From assembly GCA_045579705.1 (NCBI GenBank), contig JAZNMP010000012.1, positions 1-29,433 on the forward strand: a DNA stretch of 29,433 nucleotides, read 5' to 3'. The notes beneath the pieces were generated by a model. That model was not told the DNA's origin and searched no databases. It worked only from the letters and a program-made list of their open reading frames with translations. Shown here in pieces: positions 14,663 to 23,872 of this stretch. Positions within the stretch are counted from its first letter, which is position 1; the number at the start of each line of letters is the position of its first letter. This DNA comes from Lachnocurva sp045579705 (lineage in GTDB: Bacteria > Bacillota > Clostridia > Lachnospirales > Lachnospiraceae). Made by a program: the position numbers and the translations under genes.

Positions 14663-16786
14663 ATGGCTTTAGTTAACTTTACAAAAGGACAAATTATACA
14701 TTCAACAGAGCAAGATGTTATAACAGCTGAACTGGTGTTGAAAGGACAGGTTACGGTTTCTTTTGGCAGCCAGACTATGGTATTTACTCAGGGCTCTATC
14801 ATCGGTTTGTCTGAAACAGCGGGAGAGAAATACAAATATGAGTATGTGGCTGGTTCAGATGGTGCCATCTATTCCTATCCATATGAAGGTAGTGAGAGCT
14901 TGCAGAAGATTATCGAGACTAATGCAAAGATTGCTCCGATGCTTACAGTTAAAGCAGTTCAGAATACATTAAATGCTTATTATGCATATGATAGTTTCTT
15001 TGATGATGTTCATGGAGAGTATGAACGTTTGAATTCTGTACTTTCTGATTATCCAATCGTCTGCAAGAAAGCGGGCGTAGATCAGAAGTCTTTTCCTGAA
15101 TTAGAATCTATGGAATCTCCTGAGAGAGATGGCCTGCTTTCTAATTGGCAGTTGGATTACTTGGAGGCGCTTCAGGAGAATGAAAAAACTATTGCGTCTC
15201 GTTATTATGCCATAAATCCAGCTATTTCTATCGGTGTTATCTTCCAGATGAATGAGATAAAGAAGGGTATCGATGAAGCTATTCTGGAGCTTAAGGATTT
15301 CAATCTCGAACTCCTCGAGAAATCCAGCGCGTTTAATGCTGAGATGGAAATGGTAAATGTTAAGCTCAATGCTGTCAAGAACAGCATGCCGGGTGTAGTT
15401 GATGAGAATGGCGAAGTTCCTCTTATCACAAATGCTATGGACACTATTCTCGCTTACAGTGATATCGATGGCGAGAAGATGATCGAGATCAAGAATACGA
15501 TTGAAGAGTACAAAGCACTTCCAGATCGTAGAAATACGACAGATCCTATTCGTCGTATGAGAAAAAAGATGATCGATGCATTCTTTGAAATCTACGAGAA
15601 ATGCTTCCTTAAGAATAGAGAAAATCCGGCAGAAACACCTGCTGAGGTTATGATGTTCCTGCTATACGGTTTCTTTGATGAAGAGATGGCGGGCCCAGAG
15701 AATACAGAAATACTGTATCGTCTCATGCAGTCTTATAGGCCGGATCCTGAGAATCGTGTCTGCACGATTTATCAGTGGTTCAATATGATTATCGATGGAG
15801 TAGTACAGCCATCTAGAAATGAATTCGAACAGGATTTTGATGCGTTTCTGCGTGAGCAGCATATGCACGGTGATATTTCTGATGAAGAGTACGCTCGTTA
15901 TCAGAAAGACACAAAGGAAAAATTCCGTTACGAATTGAATAACCTCTTCAAATCTGGAAATAGAATGACTTTTGGACGTATCAGTTCTTACCAGCCATTC
16001 TTTGATAGCGTAAATTGTATGATGGATTTGGAAAAAGGTTTTATGTCTATCGAGAGAGTAAACGAGATTATCAATCGTATCAAAGGCATCGATAAATACC
16101 TGTTTAGAAGAGATATAGAGTATTCAAATCCTGAACTTGAAATCAAGAATCTGCCTATTTCTAAAGAGGTTCTGCCTAGAATCATTCTGTTCCCGAATGT
16201 AGGAACCAGACCGGCTCTATGGCAGGAGATTGAAGGAAAAAAGAGAGATTCACATGCTAGAATGCTTTCACCGATCTTCCTGGTAGAAGACCTTATGAAG
16301 AGTATGGTTGCTTTGTGCGGTGAGTTCCGTTGGGAGATTACAAAGACAGAGCAGGGCGTTCATTGGAACGATCTAAAGGATTTGTCTCTTACATCTGAGT
16401 ACAATGATTACATTCAGTTTTATAGAAAGAATCGTGAGCTGAATGCAGAGCAGAAAGAGAAGATTAAGAAGCAGATTCAGAAAGCCGGTAGTAACCTTCG
16501 TCGCGAATTTGTAGCTGATTACACTGTTTATATGAATTCAGAGAGCAACGGTAGCCCGATGATGAACAAGGTTTCACGTAGAATTCTCTTCACTTATTGC
16601 CCATTCTCAAAGGAATACAGAGAGAAGCTTAAGAGCATCCCGATGTATCAGAATGAGCTTAATAAATATGAAACAAAGACGAACGAGAGATTACGTCCTA
16701 TTTCAAATATTACTAAGAAACTCGAACACGAAGGAATTGATATTCCTGATGTTTTGAAAGAGCAGATAGAGTTCTTAGAATCATAA
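14663..16786 (+). CDS. Large protein of unknown function with a cyclic-nucleotide-binding-like N-terminus
   Basis: This 707-aa protein has no signal peptide or membrane helix, so it is cytoplasmic. Residues 1-75 alternate short strands and glycine turns (KGQIIHS, LKGQVTVSF, TQGSIIGLSE) as in a CRP-type cNMP-binding beta roll, but the phosphate-binding RxA signature is not seen. The rest (about 80-707) is largely helical and charged, with no motif I recognise. The start follows AGGAGA with a 9-nt gap, and a good promoter lies upstream. It stands 84 bp before comEA with a separate candidate promoter between. The N-terminal assignment is by fold pattern only; I cannot give a function. Confidence 0.8.
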   Translation: MALVNFTKGQIIHSTEQDVITAELVLKGQVTVSFGSQTMVFTQGSIIGLSETAGEKYKYEYVAGSDGAIYSYPYEGSESLQKIIETNAKIAPMLTVKAVQNTLNAYYAYDSFFDDVHGEYERLNSVLSDYPIVCKKAGVDQKSFPELESMESPERDGLLSNWQLDYLEALQENEKTIASRYYAINPAISIGVIFQMNEIKKGIDEAILELKDFNLELLEKSSAFNAEMEMVNVKLNAVKNSMPGVVDENGEVPLITNAMDTILAYSDIDGEKMIEIKNTIEEYKALPDRRNTTDPIRRMRKKMIDAFFEIYEKCFLKNRENPAETPAEVMMFLLYGFFDEEMAGPENTEILYRLMQSYRPDPENRVCTIYQWFNMIIDGVVQPSRNEFEQDFDAFLREQHMHGDISDEEYARYQKDTKEKFRYELNNLFKSGNRMTFGRISSYQPFFDSVNCMMDLEKGFMSIERVNEIINRIKGIDKYLFRRDIEYSNPELEIKNLPISKEVLPRIILFPNVGTRPALWQEIEGKKRDSHARMLSPIFLVEDLMKSMVALCGEFRWEITKTEQGVHWNDLKDLSLTSEYNDYIQFYRKNRELNAEQKEKIKKQIQKAGSNLRREFVADYTVYMNSESNGSPMMNKVSRRILFTYCPFSKEYREKLKSIPMYQNELNKYETKTNERLRPISNITKKLEHEGIDIPDVLKEQIEFLES

Positions 16787-16805
16787 GATTAGGTGTAAAA
16801 AATAG

Positions 16806-16833
16806 TTGTAACTTTTGTAATATTTGATAGAAT
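16806..16833 (+). promoter_or_regulatory. Candidate promoter of the comEA-comEC operon
   Basis: TTGTAA (16806-16811), a 16-bp spacer and TAGAAT (16828-16833) lie 37 bp before comEA. TGTAAC (16807-16812) and GTTACA form an inverted repeat across it that could be an operator. Confidence 0.45.
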
Positions 16834-16870
16834 TGTTACAGACAGAATTGACCTCATTAACAGGAGGTTT

Positions 16871-17476
16871 ATGTTACATCTAAATAATGTAAACAAAACC
16901 GGATTTATTCTGGTTTTGTTTTTATGTATCACGATTTGTGGCGGTTGTAAGCGAAAGTCATATATCGAATCCCAGAATGATAATTTAAGGGCTGATAACG
17001 TAAAGACTGATGACTCAAAAAGTGAGAAGTCCAGTGCGGAATTAAAGCCGGGGGAGATATATGTAGATGTCGAAGGCGCAGTCCAAAAAGCTGGAGTATA
17101 CAAATTAAAATCAGGCTCCAGGGTTTATCAAGCGATAAAGTCTGCTGGTGGCTTGCGCGATGACGCTTCGATTCAGGATTTAAATCAGGCTGAATTACTG
17201 GAAGATGGACAAAAGATTTATATTTTTTCCCAGAACGAACATGAAGCTGAACAACAGAAGAGTGTAGATTCTAGTGATGATAAGCTAGTGAATCTAAATA
17301 CGGCTACGGCAGATGAACTTATGACTTTGCCGGGTGTCGGGAAGTCGAAGGCGGATAGTATTATTAAATTCAGAGAGGAATCCGGCCGCTTCAAAACAAA
17401 GAAGGATCTGATGAAGATACCGGGCATAAAGCAAGGTGTTTATTCGAAATTAGAGAATCTGATTAAGGTGGATTAA
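16871..17476 (+). CDS. comEA: ComEA-type DNA receptor, lipoprotein form
   Basis: This 201-aa surface protein binds incoming double-stranded DNA for uptake. An N-terminal hydrophobic segment (about 11-25) ends in CGGC, a plausible lipobox that would make it a lipoprotein rather than a single-pass protein. Residues about 60-120 form an SLBB domain (YVDVEGAVQKAGVYKL), and 137-201 a double helix-hairpin-helix (VNLNTATADELMTLPGVG and LMKIPGI) that contacts DNA. AGGAGG lies only 3 nt before ATG 16871 and no other start keeps the signal segment, so translation may be weak. It is the first gene of a five-gene operon that ends in comEC. Confidence 0.92.
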   Translation: MLHLNNVNKTGFILVLFLCITICGGCKRKSYIESQNDNLRADNVKTDDSKSEKSSAELKPGEIYVDVEGAVQKAGVYKLKSGSRVYQAIKSAGGLRDDASIQDLNQAELLEDGQKIYIFSQNEHEAEQQKSVDSSDDKLVNLNTATADELMTLPGVGKSKADSIIKFREESGRFKTKKDLMKIPGIKQGVYSKLENLIKVD

Positions 17477-17479
17477 AAA

Positions 17480-18169
17480 ATGTCAAAGAGAGTATTAGTT
17501 GTAGACGATGAAAAGCTGATTGTTAAAGGAATCAAGTTTAGTTTAGAGCAGGACGAGATGGATGTTGACTGTGCATATGATGGACAGGAAGCTTATGATC
17601 TCGCTATGCAGAATAAATACGACATGATACTACTCGACGTCATGCTGCCAAAGATGGACGGATTCGAAGTACTTCAGAAGATTCGTGAAACCAGCAAAGT
17701 TCCTGTAATTATGCTGACTGCAAAGGCTGAAGACATGGACAAGATACTAGGTCTCGAATATGGAGCTGATGATTATATAACTAAGCCTTTTAATATTCTA
17801 GAAGTTAAAGCCAGAATTAAGGCTATCATGCGACGCATGGCTCCTGAGAAGAGCGAAGTGAATTCTGATTCTGTGATAAATAGCGGTGACTTCGTATTAA
17901 ATCTCGAGAATCGCAGATGTTCTATAAAGAATCGTGAAATCAACCTGACTAGCAAAGAATTCGATATGGTTTATATCTTCTTGAAGAATCCAGGAAAGGT
18001 ATTTAGCCGTGACGAATTGCTTCAGACGGTTTGGGGAAATGATTATCCGGGTGATGCCAGAACTGTTGATGTACATATTCGTAGACTTCGTGAAAAAATA
18101 GAAACTAATCCTGGTGAGCCACGTTACATTCACACAAAGTGGGGCATGGGCTATTTCTACAAAGTTTAA
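17480..18169 (+). CDS. OmpR/PhoB-family response regulator
   Basis: This 229-aa regulator has an N-terminal receiver (VDDEKL acidic pair, phosphoacceptor D53 in LLDVMLPKMDG, conserved K in ITKPF) and a C-terminal winged helix (about 130-229) of the OmpR type. It starts 3 nt after the comEA stop, with GGTGG inside the end of comEA as ribosome site, and is followed 21 nt later by its kinase. The target promoters are unknown; being inside the com operon, it may control DNA uptake or cell-envelope genes. Confidence 0.95.
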   Translation: MSKRVLVVDDEKLIVKGIKFSLEQDEMDVDCAYDGQEAYDLAMQNKYDMILLDVMLPKMDGFEVLQKIRETSKVPVIMLTAKAEDMDKILGLEYGADDYITKPFNILEVKARIKAIMRRMAPEKSEVNSDSVINSGDFVLNLENRRCSIKNREINLTSKEFDMVYIFLKNPGKVFSRDELLQTVWGNDYPGDARTVDVHIRRLREKIETNPGEPRYIHTKWGMGYFYKV

Positions 18170-18190
18170 TATATTTAGGAAGTATCTATC

Positions 18191-19663
18191 TTGAAACGTT
18201 TATTTCATAGTTTAAAGTTTCGAATATTTGTAATCATTTTTCTGTGTACGATGGTGCCGGTTATAGGTATCAGTATTTTTGCTGTGCCTTTATATATGAA
18301 TCGTACCATCGACAGAAACGTGACTATGATTCAGTCTCAGGCGCAGCTTTTGACGAACCAGATTAGAACTACAGGCTATATCGAGAATCCGAATGTAGAA
18401 TTCATAAATGCGGAGCTCGTAGCGCTGGGAAATGCTTATTCTGGACGAATCGTCGTAACTGACGCATCTCTAAAAGTAGTAAAAGATACCTATGGCGTTG
18501 ATGAAAGCAAGATTATGCTATGGGAAAATGCTATTTCAGCTTTAAAGGGAAATCCTGCAATCTTTACGGATGACGAAAATGAAGTCGTAATCGTTGCAGT
18601 TCCGATTTACTCTCTACAGAACAATACTCAAAGTACAAGTAAAAATGGTGAGCAGATGGCAAAGGAGTCCACATCTTCAGTGGATGGAATTCTGATTATC
18701 ACTAGAGCGACAAATGATATCAAGCAGGAAGCTGTGTTTATCAGAAATATCCTGTTGGAAGTCTGTGTGGTGCTAGGCATCCTTTCGTTTGCGTTGGCAC
18801 TTTTTTTGTCAAGAAAGTACTCACGTCCGATGGAAAAATTTGCTGAACGTATTCATGATCTTCGAGAGACGGGAACGGCGCATGAGTATCATCCGGTATT
18901 TACGGAGAACGAAGTTATCTCCGAGGAGTTCGATAAGTTCAGGGAAAAAGCTGATACGGTCGAAGAGTCTAGAGAAGCTTTCGTTTCAAACGTGTCTCAT
19001 GAGCTGAAGACGCCGCTGGCTTCTATCAAGGTACTCGCGGATTCTCTGAATTCATTTGAAGGTGCGCCGATTGAGATGTACAAAGAGTTTATGACGGATA
19101 TTACTGCGGAAATCGATAGAGAGACGCAGATCATTAATGACCTGCTTTCGCTCGTTAAGCTCGACAGAACAGGGGCAGCGCTTAATATTGAATCTGTTTC
19201 TCTAAACGAGATGGTTGAGAGTCTGCTTAAGAGACTACGTCCGCTTGCGGAAAAACAGAATGTAGAACTCGTAATGGAAAGCTTTAGGCCTGTAGTTTTG
19301 GAAGCGGATGAGGTGAAGTTGTCGCTTGCGATTATGAATCTCGTCGAGAACGGTATCAAATATAACAAGGAAAACGGCTATGTCCATGTCACTTTGAACT
19401 CGGACAAAAGCTATGCATATATTAAGGTTGAAGATTCTGGAATGGGTATACCTGAAGATTCTATCGCGCATATCTTTGAGCGATTCTACCGTGTTGATAA
19501 ATCACATTCACGTGAAATTGGCGGAACCGGATTGGGATTGGCTATCGTACAGGAAATCATCGCGCTTCATGGCGGTGAGATCAGGGTGTCCTCTATTTTG
19601 GACAGAGGAACTATCTTTGACGTGCGTTTGCCATTGAATTTCGTATCGAAAGGAGATAAATGA
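18191..19663 (+). CDS. Sensor histidine kinase (TTG start)
   Basis: This 490-aa membrane kinase pairs with the response regulator just upstream. It has a transmembrane helix near 10-32, an extracellular sensor of about 140 residues, a second helix (about 178-200), HAMP, HisKA with H270 in SHELKTP, and an ATPase domain with N box NLVENGIKYN, DSGMGIPEDS and GGTGLGLAI. The TTG at 18191 is preferred because AGGAAG lies 8 nt before it and the first helix follows directly. The last bases overlap the next gene (ATGATG), which indicates translational coupling. The signal is unknown. Confidence 0.95.
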   Translation: MKRLFHSLKFRIFVIIFLCTMVPVIGISIFAVPLYMNRTIDRNVTMIQSQAQLLTNQIRTTGYIENPNVEFINAELVALGNAYSGRIVVTDASLKVVKDTYGVDESKIMLWENAISALKGNPAIFTDDENEVVIVAVPIYSLQNNTQSTSKNGEQMAKESTSSVDGILIITRATNDIKQEAVFIRNILLEVCVVLGILSFALALFLSRKYSRPMEKFAERIHDLRETGTAHEYHPVFTENEVISEEFDKFREKADTVEESREAFVSNVSHELKTPLASIKVLADSLNSFEGAPIEMYKEFMTDITAEIDRETQIINDLLSLVKLDRTGAALNIESVSLNEMVESLLKRLRPLAEKQNVELVMESFRPVVLEADEVKLSLAIMNLVENGIKYNKENGYVHVTLNSDKSYAYIKVEDSGMGIPEDSIAHIFERFYRVDKSHSREIGGTGLGLAIVQEIIALHGGEIRVSSILDRGTIFDVRLPLNFVSKGDK

Positions 19664-20610
19664 TGAAGAAACGTATTGCTTGTCTCCTGGCAGTGATAAT
19701 GATGGTAAATATAGCCTTGACTGGTTGTTCGAATAGTAATTCTAATATCACGGCTTCCGTGATTTATGACATTAATGAGAACAATAACGGTGTAGTTCGT
19801 GAAGAAGTGGAAATCAAATCGAAGTCTCCAGAAGGTCAGATTAAAGAATATCTCGACCTCATGAAGAAGCCTGCGGCGAGCGGAGACATGATACGTCCTC
19901 TGAATACGAAGATCAATTTTCAAGACTATAAGTATTCATCGAGCACATGCAGTCTGACTCTGTCTTTTGATAGAACTTATGAGAATATGCAGGGAGTCGA
20001 AGAACTGCTTAGGAGAGCTTGTATAGTTCTAACTCTGCTTCAGGTGGAAGGTGTCAGTGATGTGACATTCGAGGTAGAGCACGAGCCACTTCGACTTGAA
20101 AACGAGATGAATCCGGTAGGCGCGATGAATGAAGACTCATTTGTGTTGAGTCTTACAGGAAATGATTCAATGTCACAGAAGGCGTCGCTCGATCTGTTCT
20201 ATCCGAGCACAAAAGGTGACGGACTTTTTTACGAAAAAAGAAATGTTTCATATGCCAGCAACATGTCGCTCGAGCGTGTGGTTATGCGATATCTTTCTGA
20301 AATTCCGAGTACGAAAGAAGCTATGCCGGCTCTGTCAGCGAACACTTCAATACTGAATATTTATGTTGCGGACGGTGTATGTTATCTGAATCTCGCATCT
20401 TCTTTTACAGATGGTATTTCAGATGAAATGTTGAAGCTAAAAGTTTATGCAATCGTCGACTCACTGTGCCAGCTTACTCGAGTTAAGCGAGTTCAGATTT
20501 CAGTAGAGGGAAAGAATCTGAATTTGGAAAAAGATACTGCGTCTAGTGAAGATGCCTTATATCTGCCAGACGAGTCTCTCATCTTAAACAAGGTGGACAT
20601 GAAAAAATAG
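19663..20610 (+). CDS. GerMN-domain lipoprotein
   Basis: This 315-aa exported lipoprotein has lipobox LTGC near residue 22. Two GerMN domains follow (about 50-150 and 180-300; the second has VADGVCYLNLASSF). ATG 19663 has AAAGGAG at a 7-nt gap; ATG 19660 is also possible and would overlap the kinase stop. It sits directly after a response regulator - kinase pair, as LpqB sits after MtrA-MtrB in actinobacteria, where LpqB modulates the kinase. A similar accessory role here is inference. Fewer than ten bases separate it from comEC. Confidence 0.88.
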   Translation: MKKRIACLLAVIMMVNIALTGCSNSNSNITASVIYDINENNNGVVREEVEIKSKSPEGQIKEYLDLMKKPAASGDMIRPLNTKINFQDYKYSSSTCSLTLSFDRTYENMQGVEELLRRACIVLTLLQVEGVSDVTFEVEHEPLRLENEMNPVGAMNEDSFVLSLTGNDSMSQKASLDLFYPSTKGDGLFYEKRNVSYASNMSLERVVMRYLSEIPSTKEAMPALSANTSILNIYVADGVCYLNLASSFTDGISDEMLKLKVYAIVDSLCQLTRVKRVQISVEGKNLNLEKDTASSEDALYLPDESLILNKVDMKK

Positions 20611-20618
20611 GAGAGAAA

Positions 20619-23102
20619 ATGAAACGAATAATGGGGTATTCGTTTCTGGTATTTCTGGATTTTGTTTTAGTAAGTATTACGGGGAAGAATATCTATATCA
20701 TACTAGGTTTAGCTCTCATCGTTTGGGGTCTTTGGACCGCATACGGTGAGGCTGACACTAGGATGAAAATCTATTTCTTAATTATAATTCTGAGCAATAT
20801 CATACTAGCTTTTGTTAGAACTAATCACTACGAGAATTTCATAGGACGAATAGAACAGGAAATACGTCTAAAACCACATTTAGAAATTTCAGGAACAGTA
20901 TTAAAAGTTGAAGAGAGAACGAAGAATACGAAAGTTCTCATTAAGGTTAAGTCTGTTAGAAATAACAGGCATAATTTCGTGCGCTCTAATTTACGGGGCA
21001 CGAAAGGAAATCTATATTTTGTAAGCGAAAGCAGGGATTCGGTGGATTCAGGAACGAGTTCTTTGATACCAGGGCAGAGAATTACGGTTTTTGGGGAAGT
21101 GTCCCCGTTAGAGAAATCGCGAAATGATGGAGGTTATTCTGAACGCGATAATCTCTACGGTCAGTCCGTTTATTTCAAGATGTTTCGACCATCCGTCCAA
21201 CAGATTGATAGAAGGCACGGTATATTTCGGGAGCAAGATAGCGACGCAGCTCGTGGTGGAGTTCGGGGTATGCTCTATCGTTTTAGCGTGGCGTTGGAAA
21301 GCGAGTTTCGCAAGAATCTGCCAGCCGAAGAAGGTACTCTCGTTTCGGAAATGTGCATAGGCACAAAGAGTGATGGAAATGAGATGGTGAAGGATCTTTT
21401 TCGCCTGGCGGGAATAATCTCACTACTTTCAATTTCTGGAACTCACGTGTCGGTTGTGTCGCGTAGTCTATACAATCTGCTGCGCAGACATAGGCTGAGT
21501 TTTCTAGAGTCGATGGTCATTTCGGTAATGGTGGCTCTGCTATATGGCGGACTTTGTGGTAATTCAATTTCCACAGTTAGGGCTATAGCGTGTTTTTCGC
21601 TTATGACTTTCGCTCAGGTGCTGGGGATGTCTTATGACAGTGTTACAGCGCTGGCGGCTGTAGCATATTTCATGGTTATTCGTAATCCTTACATCGTCTA
21701 CAATTCTTCATTTCAGCTTTCGTTTGGAATCATGTTTGGCGTGGTGTATGTGGCTTATCCGGCGAGCGTGCGAATTCGAACTACGATGAGGCGAGTTTGG
21801 AATTTGAAACATAAGAATTCAGGTGTAGAGAGTTATCGTCTAAACACGAAAGACAGGATCCGGATATATGTTCTTATGATGTTTCTGATTCAGCTTTGGT
21901 CGATTCCGATTGTAAGTTATCTGTTTTATGAGATACCGACTTACTCGTGTCTGGCAAATGTCGTTTTGATGCCTCTTTTTCCGGTGCTGCTAATCTGTGC
22001 GCTCTTTGGATCTTTGCTAAGTTTGCTCGGGGAAGGGCTGATTTCGGCGTTCATCTTTAGCATATGTCATGCGCTAATCTACGGTTTTGAAGTTGTGTCG
22101 GACATGCTGACGCGGCTGCCTTTCTATCACATCGTTACGGGAAAGCCGAGCGAGCTTAAGATGGCGTTGTACTTTGCGATTATGCTCATCGTGTTCTCGG
22201 ATTTCTATCGATTTGGCAGGCGGACTCACAGGCTTGCGTGCGCTGCGCTTCTCGCGATTATGCTCGTTCCTCTGCCTAGGGGAAAGTCGGTTAATATGCT
22301 TTATGTGGGCCAGGGCGATGGGCTTCATATCTCGCTCGGTCGCGGGCGCGATATTTGTATCGATGGAGGAAGCACGTCGCAGGATGAACTCGGAAAATAC
22401 ACACTTGATCCTTACTTTAAGTCAAATCGAATTACGGAAATCGATTCGTGGTTTGTGACGCATACTGATCTCGATCATATTTCTGGTTTGTTGGACGAAT
22501 TGCGCTCAGGTATGAGGATTCGAGAGGTCGTGACTTCTCCGCAAGTTTCCAAAACGCCGGCGTTTTGCGAAATCGAGCGTCTCGCGAAGAGGAATGGAAC
22601 TCGAATTCGACTCGTCGAAGCAGGAGAGAAGTACATTATAGGTAAAAAAGGGCTGGAGGATGTATCTTCGGTTTTACCATTGAGGCCATGTATTGAGGTT
22701 TTGTCTCCGGATGCTGGATTGAGATCGGATGATGTGAATGATTATAGTTTGGTCTTCTTGCTAAGAGACGATGAGGGGTGCAAAGGAAATGCCGGTTTTT
22801 CAGGTTTGTTTACTGGAGATTTGTCTGGCGAGTTGGAAGAGAAGTATTTGACTCGCTTTAAAAAAGTAAATCTGCTTAAGGCGTGTCATCATGGATCGAA
22901 TTTGTCGAATTCGGAGGATTTTCTCAGGCAAGTATCGCCTGACTTGATTATTATTTCTGCAGGTATAGGAAATCGTTATGGCCATCCGGGAAAAAAGGCT
23001 CTCGCGCGCATGGACAAGCTACATCTAAAGCATGTTTGCACAATATCAAATGGGCAAATTAGTGTGGAGTATGGAGGCGGACGAATGTGGTGGCGAAGAT
23101 AA
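20619..23102 (+). CDS. comEC: ComEC/Rec2 DNA-uptake channel with metallo-beta-lactamase-like domain
   Basis: This 827-aa membrane protein forms the channel that brings single-stranded DNA into the cytoplasm. Two or three N-terminal helices are followed by an extracellular DUF4131/OB-like part (about 75-215), then the multi-helix Competence domain (about 240-550, with SISGTHVS and GNSISTVRA). A C-terminal metallo-beta-lactamase-like nuclease domain (about 565-827) carries H615-x-D617-x-D619-H620 and the later HHGS motif, so its metal site looks intact. AGGAGA overlaps the stop of the preceding gene. It is the last gene of the operon. Length and domains are complete, so DNA uptake ability is plausible. 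Confidence 0.95.
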   Translation: MKRIMGYSFLVFLDFVLVSITGKNIYIILGLALIVWGLWTAYGEADTRMKIYFLIIILSNIILAFVRTNHYENFIGRIEQEIRLKPHLEISGTVLKVEERTKNTKVLIKVKSVRNNRHNFVRSNLRGTKGNLYFVSESRDSVDSGTSSLIPGQRITVFGEVSPLEKSRNDGGYSERDNLYGQSVYFKMFRPSVQQIDRRHGIFREQDSDAARGGVRGMLYRFSVALESEFRKNLPAEEGTLVSEMCIGTKSDGNEMVKDLFRLAGIISLLSISGTHVSVVSRSLYNLLRRHRLSFLESMVISVMVALLYGGLCGNSISTVRAIACFSLMTFAQVLGMSYDSVTALAAVAYFMVIRNPYIVYNSSFQLSFGIMFGVVYVAYPASVRIRTTMRRVWNLKHKNSGVESYRLNTKDRIRIYVLMMFLIQLWSIPIVSYLFYEIPTYSCLANVVLMPLFPVLLICALFGSLLSLLGEGLISAFIFSICHALIYGFEVVSDMLTRLPFYHIVTGKPSELKMALYFAIMLIVFSDFYRFGRRTHRLACAALLAIMLVPLPRGKSVNMLYVGQGDGLHISLGRGRDICIDGGSTSQDELGKYTLDPYFKSNRITEIDSWFVTHTDLDHISGLLDELRSGMRIREVVTSPQVSKTPAFCEIERLAKRNGTRIRLVEAGEKYIIGKKGLEDVSSVLPLRPCIEVLSPDAGLRSDDVNDYSLVFLLRDDEGCKGNAGFSGLFTGDLSGELEEKYLTRFKKVNLLKACHHGSNLSNSEDFLRQVSPDLIIISAGIGNRYGHPGKKALARMDKLHLKHVCTISNGQISVEYGGGRMWWRR

Positions 23103-23182
23103 AAGCAGGAATCCAAAATATCTTCGCCAGAAATAAGAAATAACAACCAAGCAACAAACAATTCATTTTGAAAGGGGTTTAT

Positions 23183-23711
23183 ATGCTTACACAGAAAGAT
23201 ATTATCGCGGAAAGACAGCGCCTGGAGGGGATAGTCAAGAAACTAAATATCGAAATTGAAGGACTTAGAAAAGTTGTTCCAGAAACAGAGAAGTTAAGAG
23301 TGATCAAGCATGGAGCGGGGTATCAATATTTTGTCAGGTCTAAGCCGTCGCAGAAGACAGGTTCCTATATTCAGCAGAAAGACTTAATCAGGGCGCAGAG
23401 AATGGCACAGTTGGAGTACGATGAGAAGGTCGTTTCGCATATCTTTTCGGAACTTGAGAAGTTAAAGGAGTTAGAGGAATTAGTGGGGACGAATCTGGAT
23501 ATTTTTTCTGTATGAGAAGCCACTGGATTTGGGAGATGCGGTGGTGCATCCGGAGTATAGAACGAAGGCGTTTGGGAAGATTTGTATGTATGAGGCGAAT
23601 GGGTATTATTTAGGGGATGGGTTTGTGTGTTCTTTTGAAACGATGAAGAAACCATTGAATGTCAGAGATGTTAGGTGTAAGCTTATGAAGTTGAAGGAAG
23701 CGGCGTACTAG
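23183..23711 (+). pseudogene. Decayed PD-(D/E)XK-nuclease-like gene, frameshifted and internally deleted
   Basis: ATG 23183 has AAAGGGG 5 nt upstream. The first frame gives 110 aa with the N-terminal pattern of a protein common in clostridia (a lysine-rich coiled coil, then YQYFVRSKPSQKTGSYI and AQLEYDEKVVSHI), and stops at 23513-23515. From 23511 another frame continues as YEKPLDLGDAVVHPEYRTKAFGKI... to 23711, which matches the C-terminal part of the same family as I remember it. The normal middle, where the catalytic PDF and ExK-like residues sit, is missing. This suggests a deletion plus a frameshift. The family comparison is from memory and needs alignment. Confidence 0.65.
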
Positions 23712-23756
23712 GGCGAGAGAGTGGATAGCTATATCGATATTTCCTGCAATTCCCCC

Positions 23757-23786
23757 TTGACAAAACTATAGGGTAAAGATTATTAT
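23757..23786 (+). promoter_or_regulatory. Promoter of rpsT
   Basis: A consensus TTGACA (23757-23762) and TATTAT (23781-23786) with an 18-bp spacer lie about 87 bp upstream of rpsT. Confidence 0.7.
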
Positions 23787-23798
23787 ATCAGTTGTATG

Positions 23799-23833
23799 CC
23801 GCATCGGATTGTCCGTGTCCTATTCCGATACGG
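23799..23833 (+). promoter_or_regulatory. Stem-loop in the rpsT leader
   Basis: CCGCATCGGA (23799-23808) pairs with TCCGATACGG (23824-23833) with one mismatch. A competing stem ATTCC/GGAAT overlaps it. It could serve autoregulation by S20, as ribosomal protein leaders often do; this is inference. Confidence 0.4.
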
Positions 23834-23872
23834 AATGGAATATAGTGAAATAAACCATGGAGGTGGACAGCT

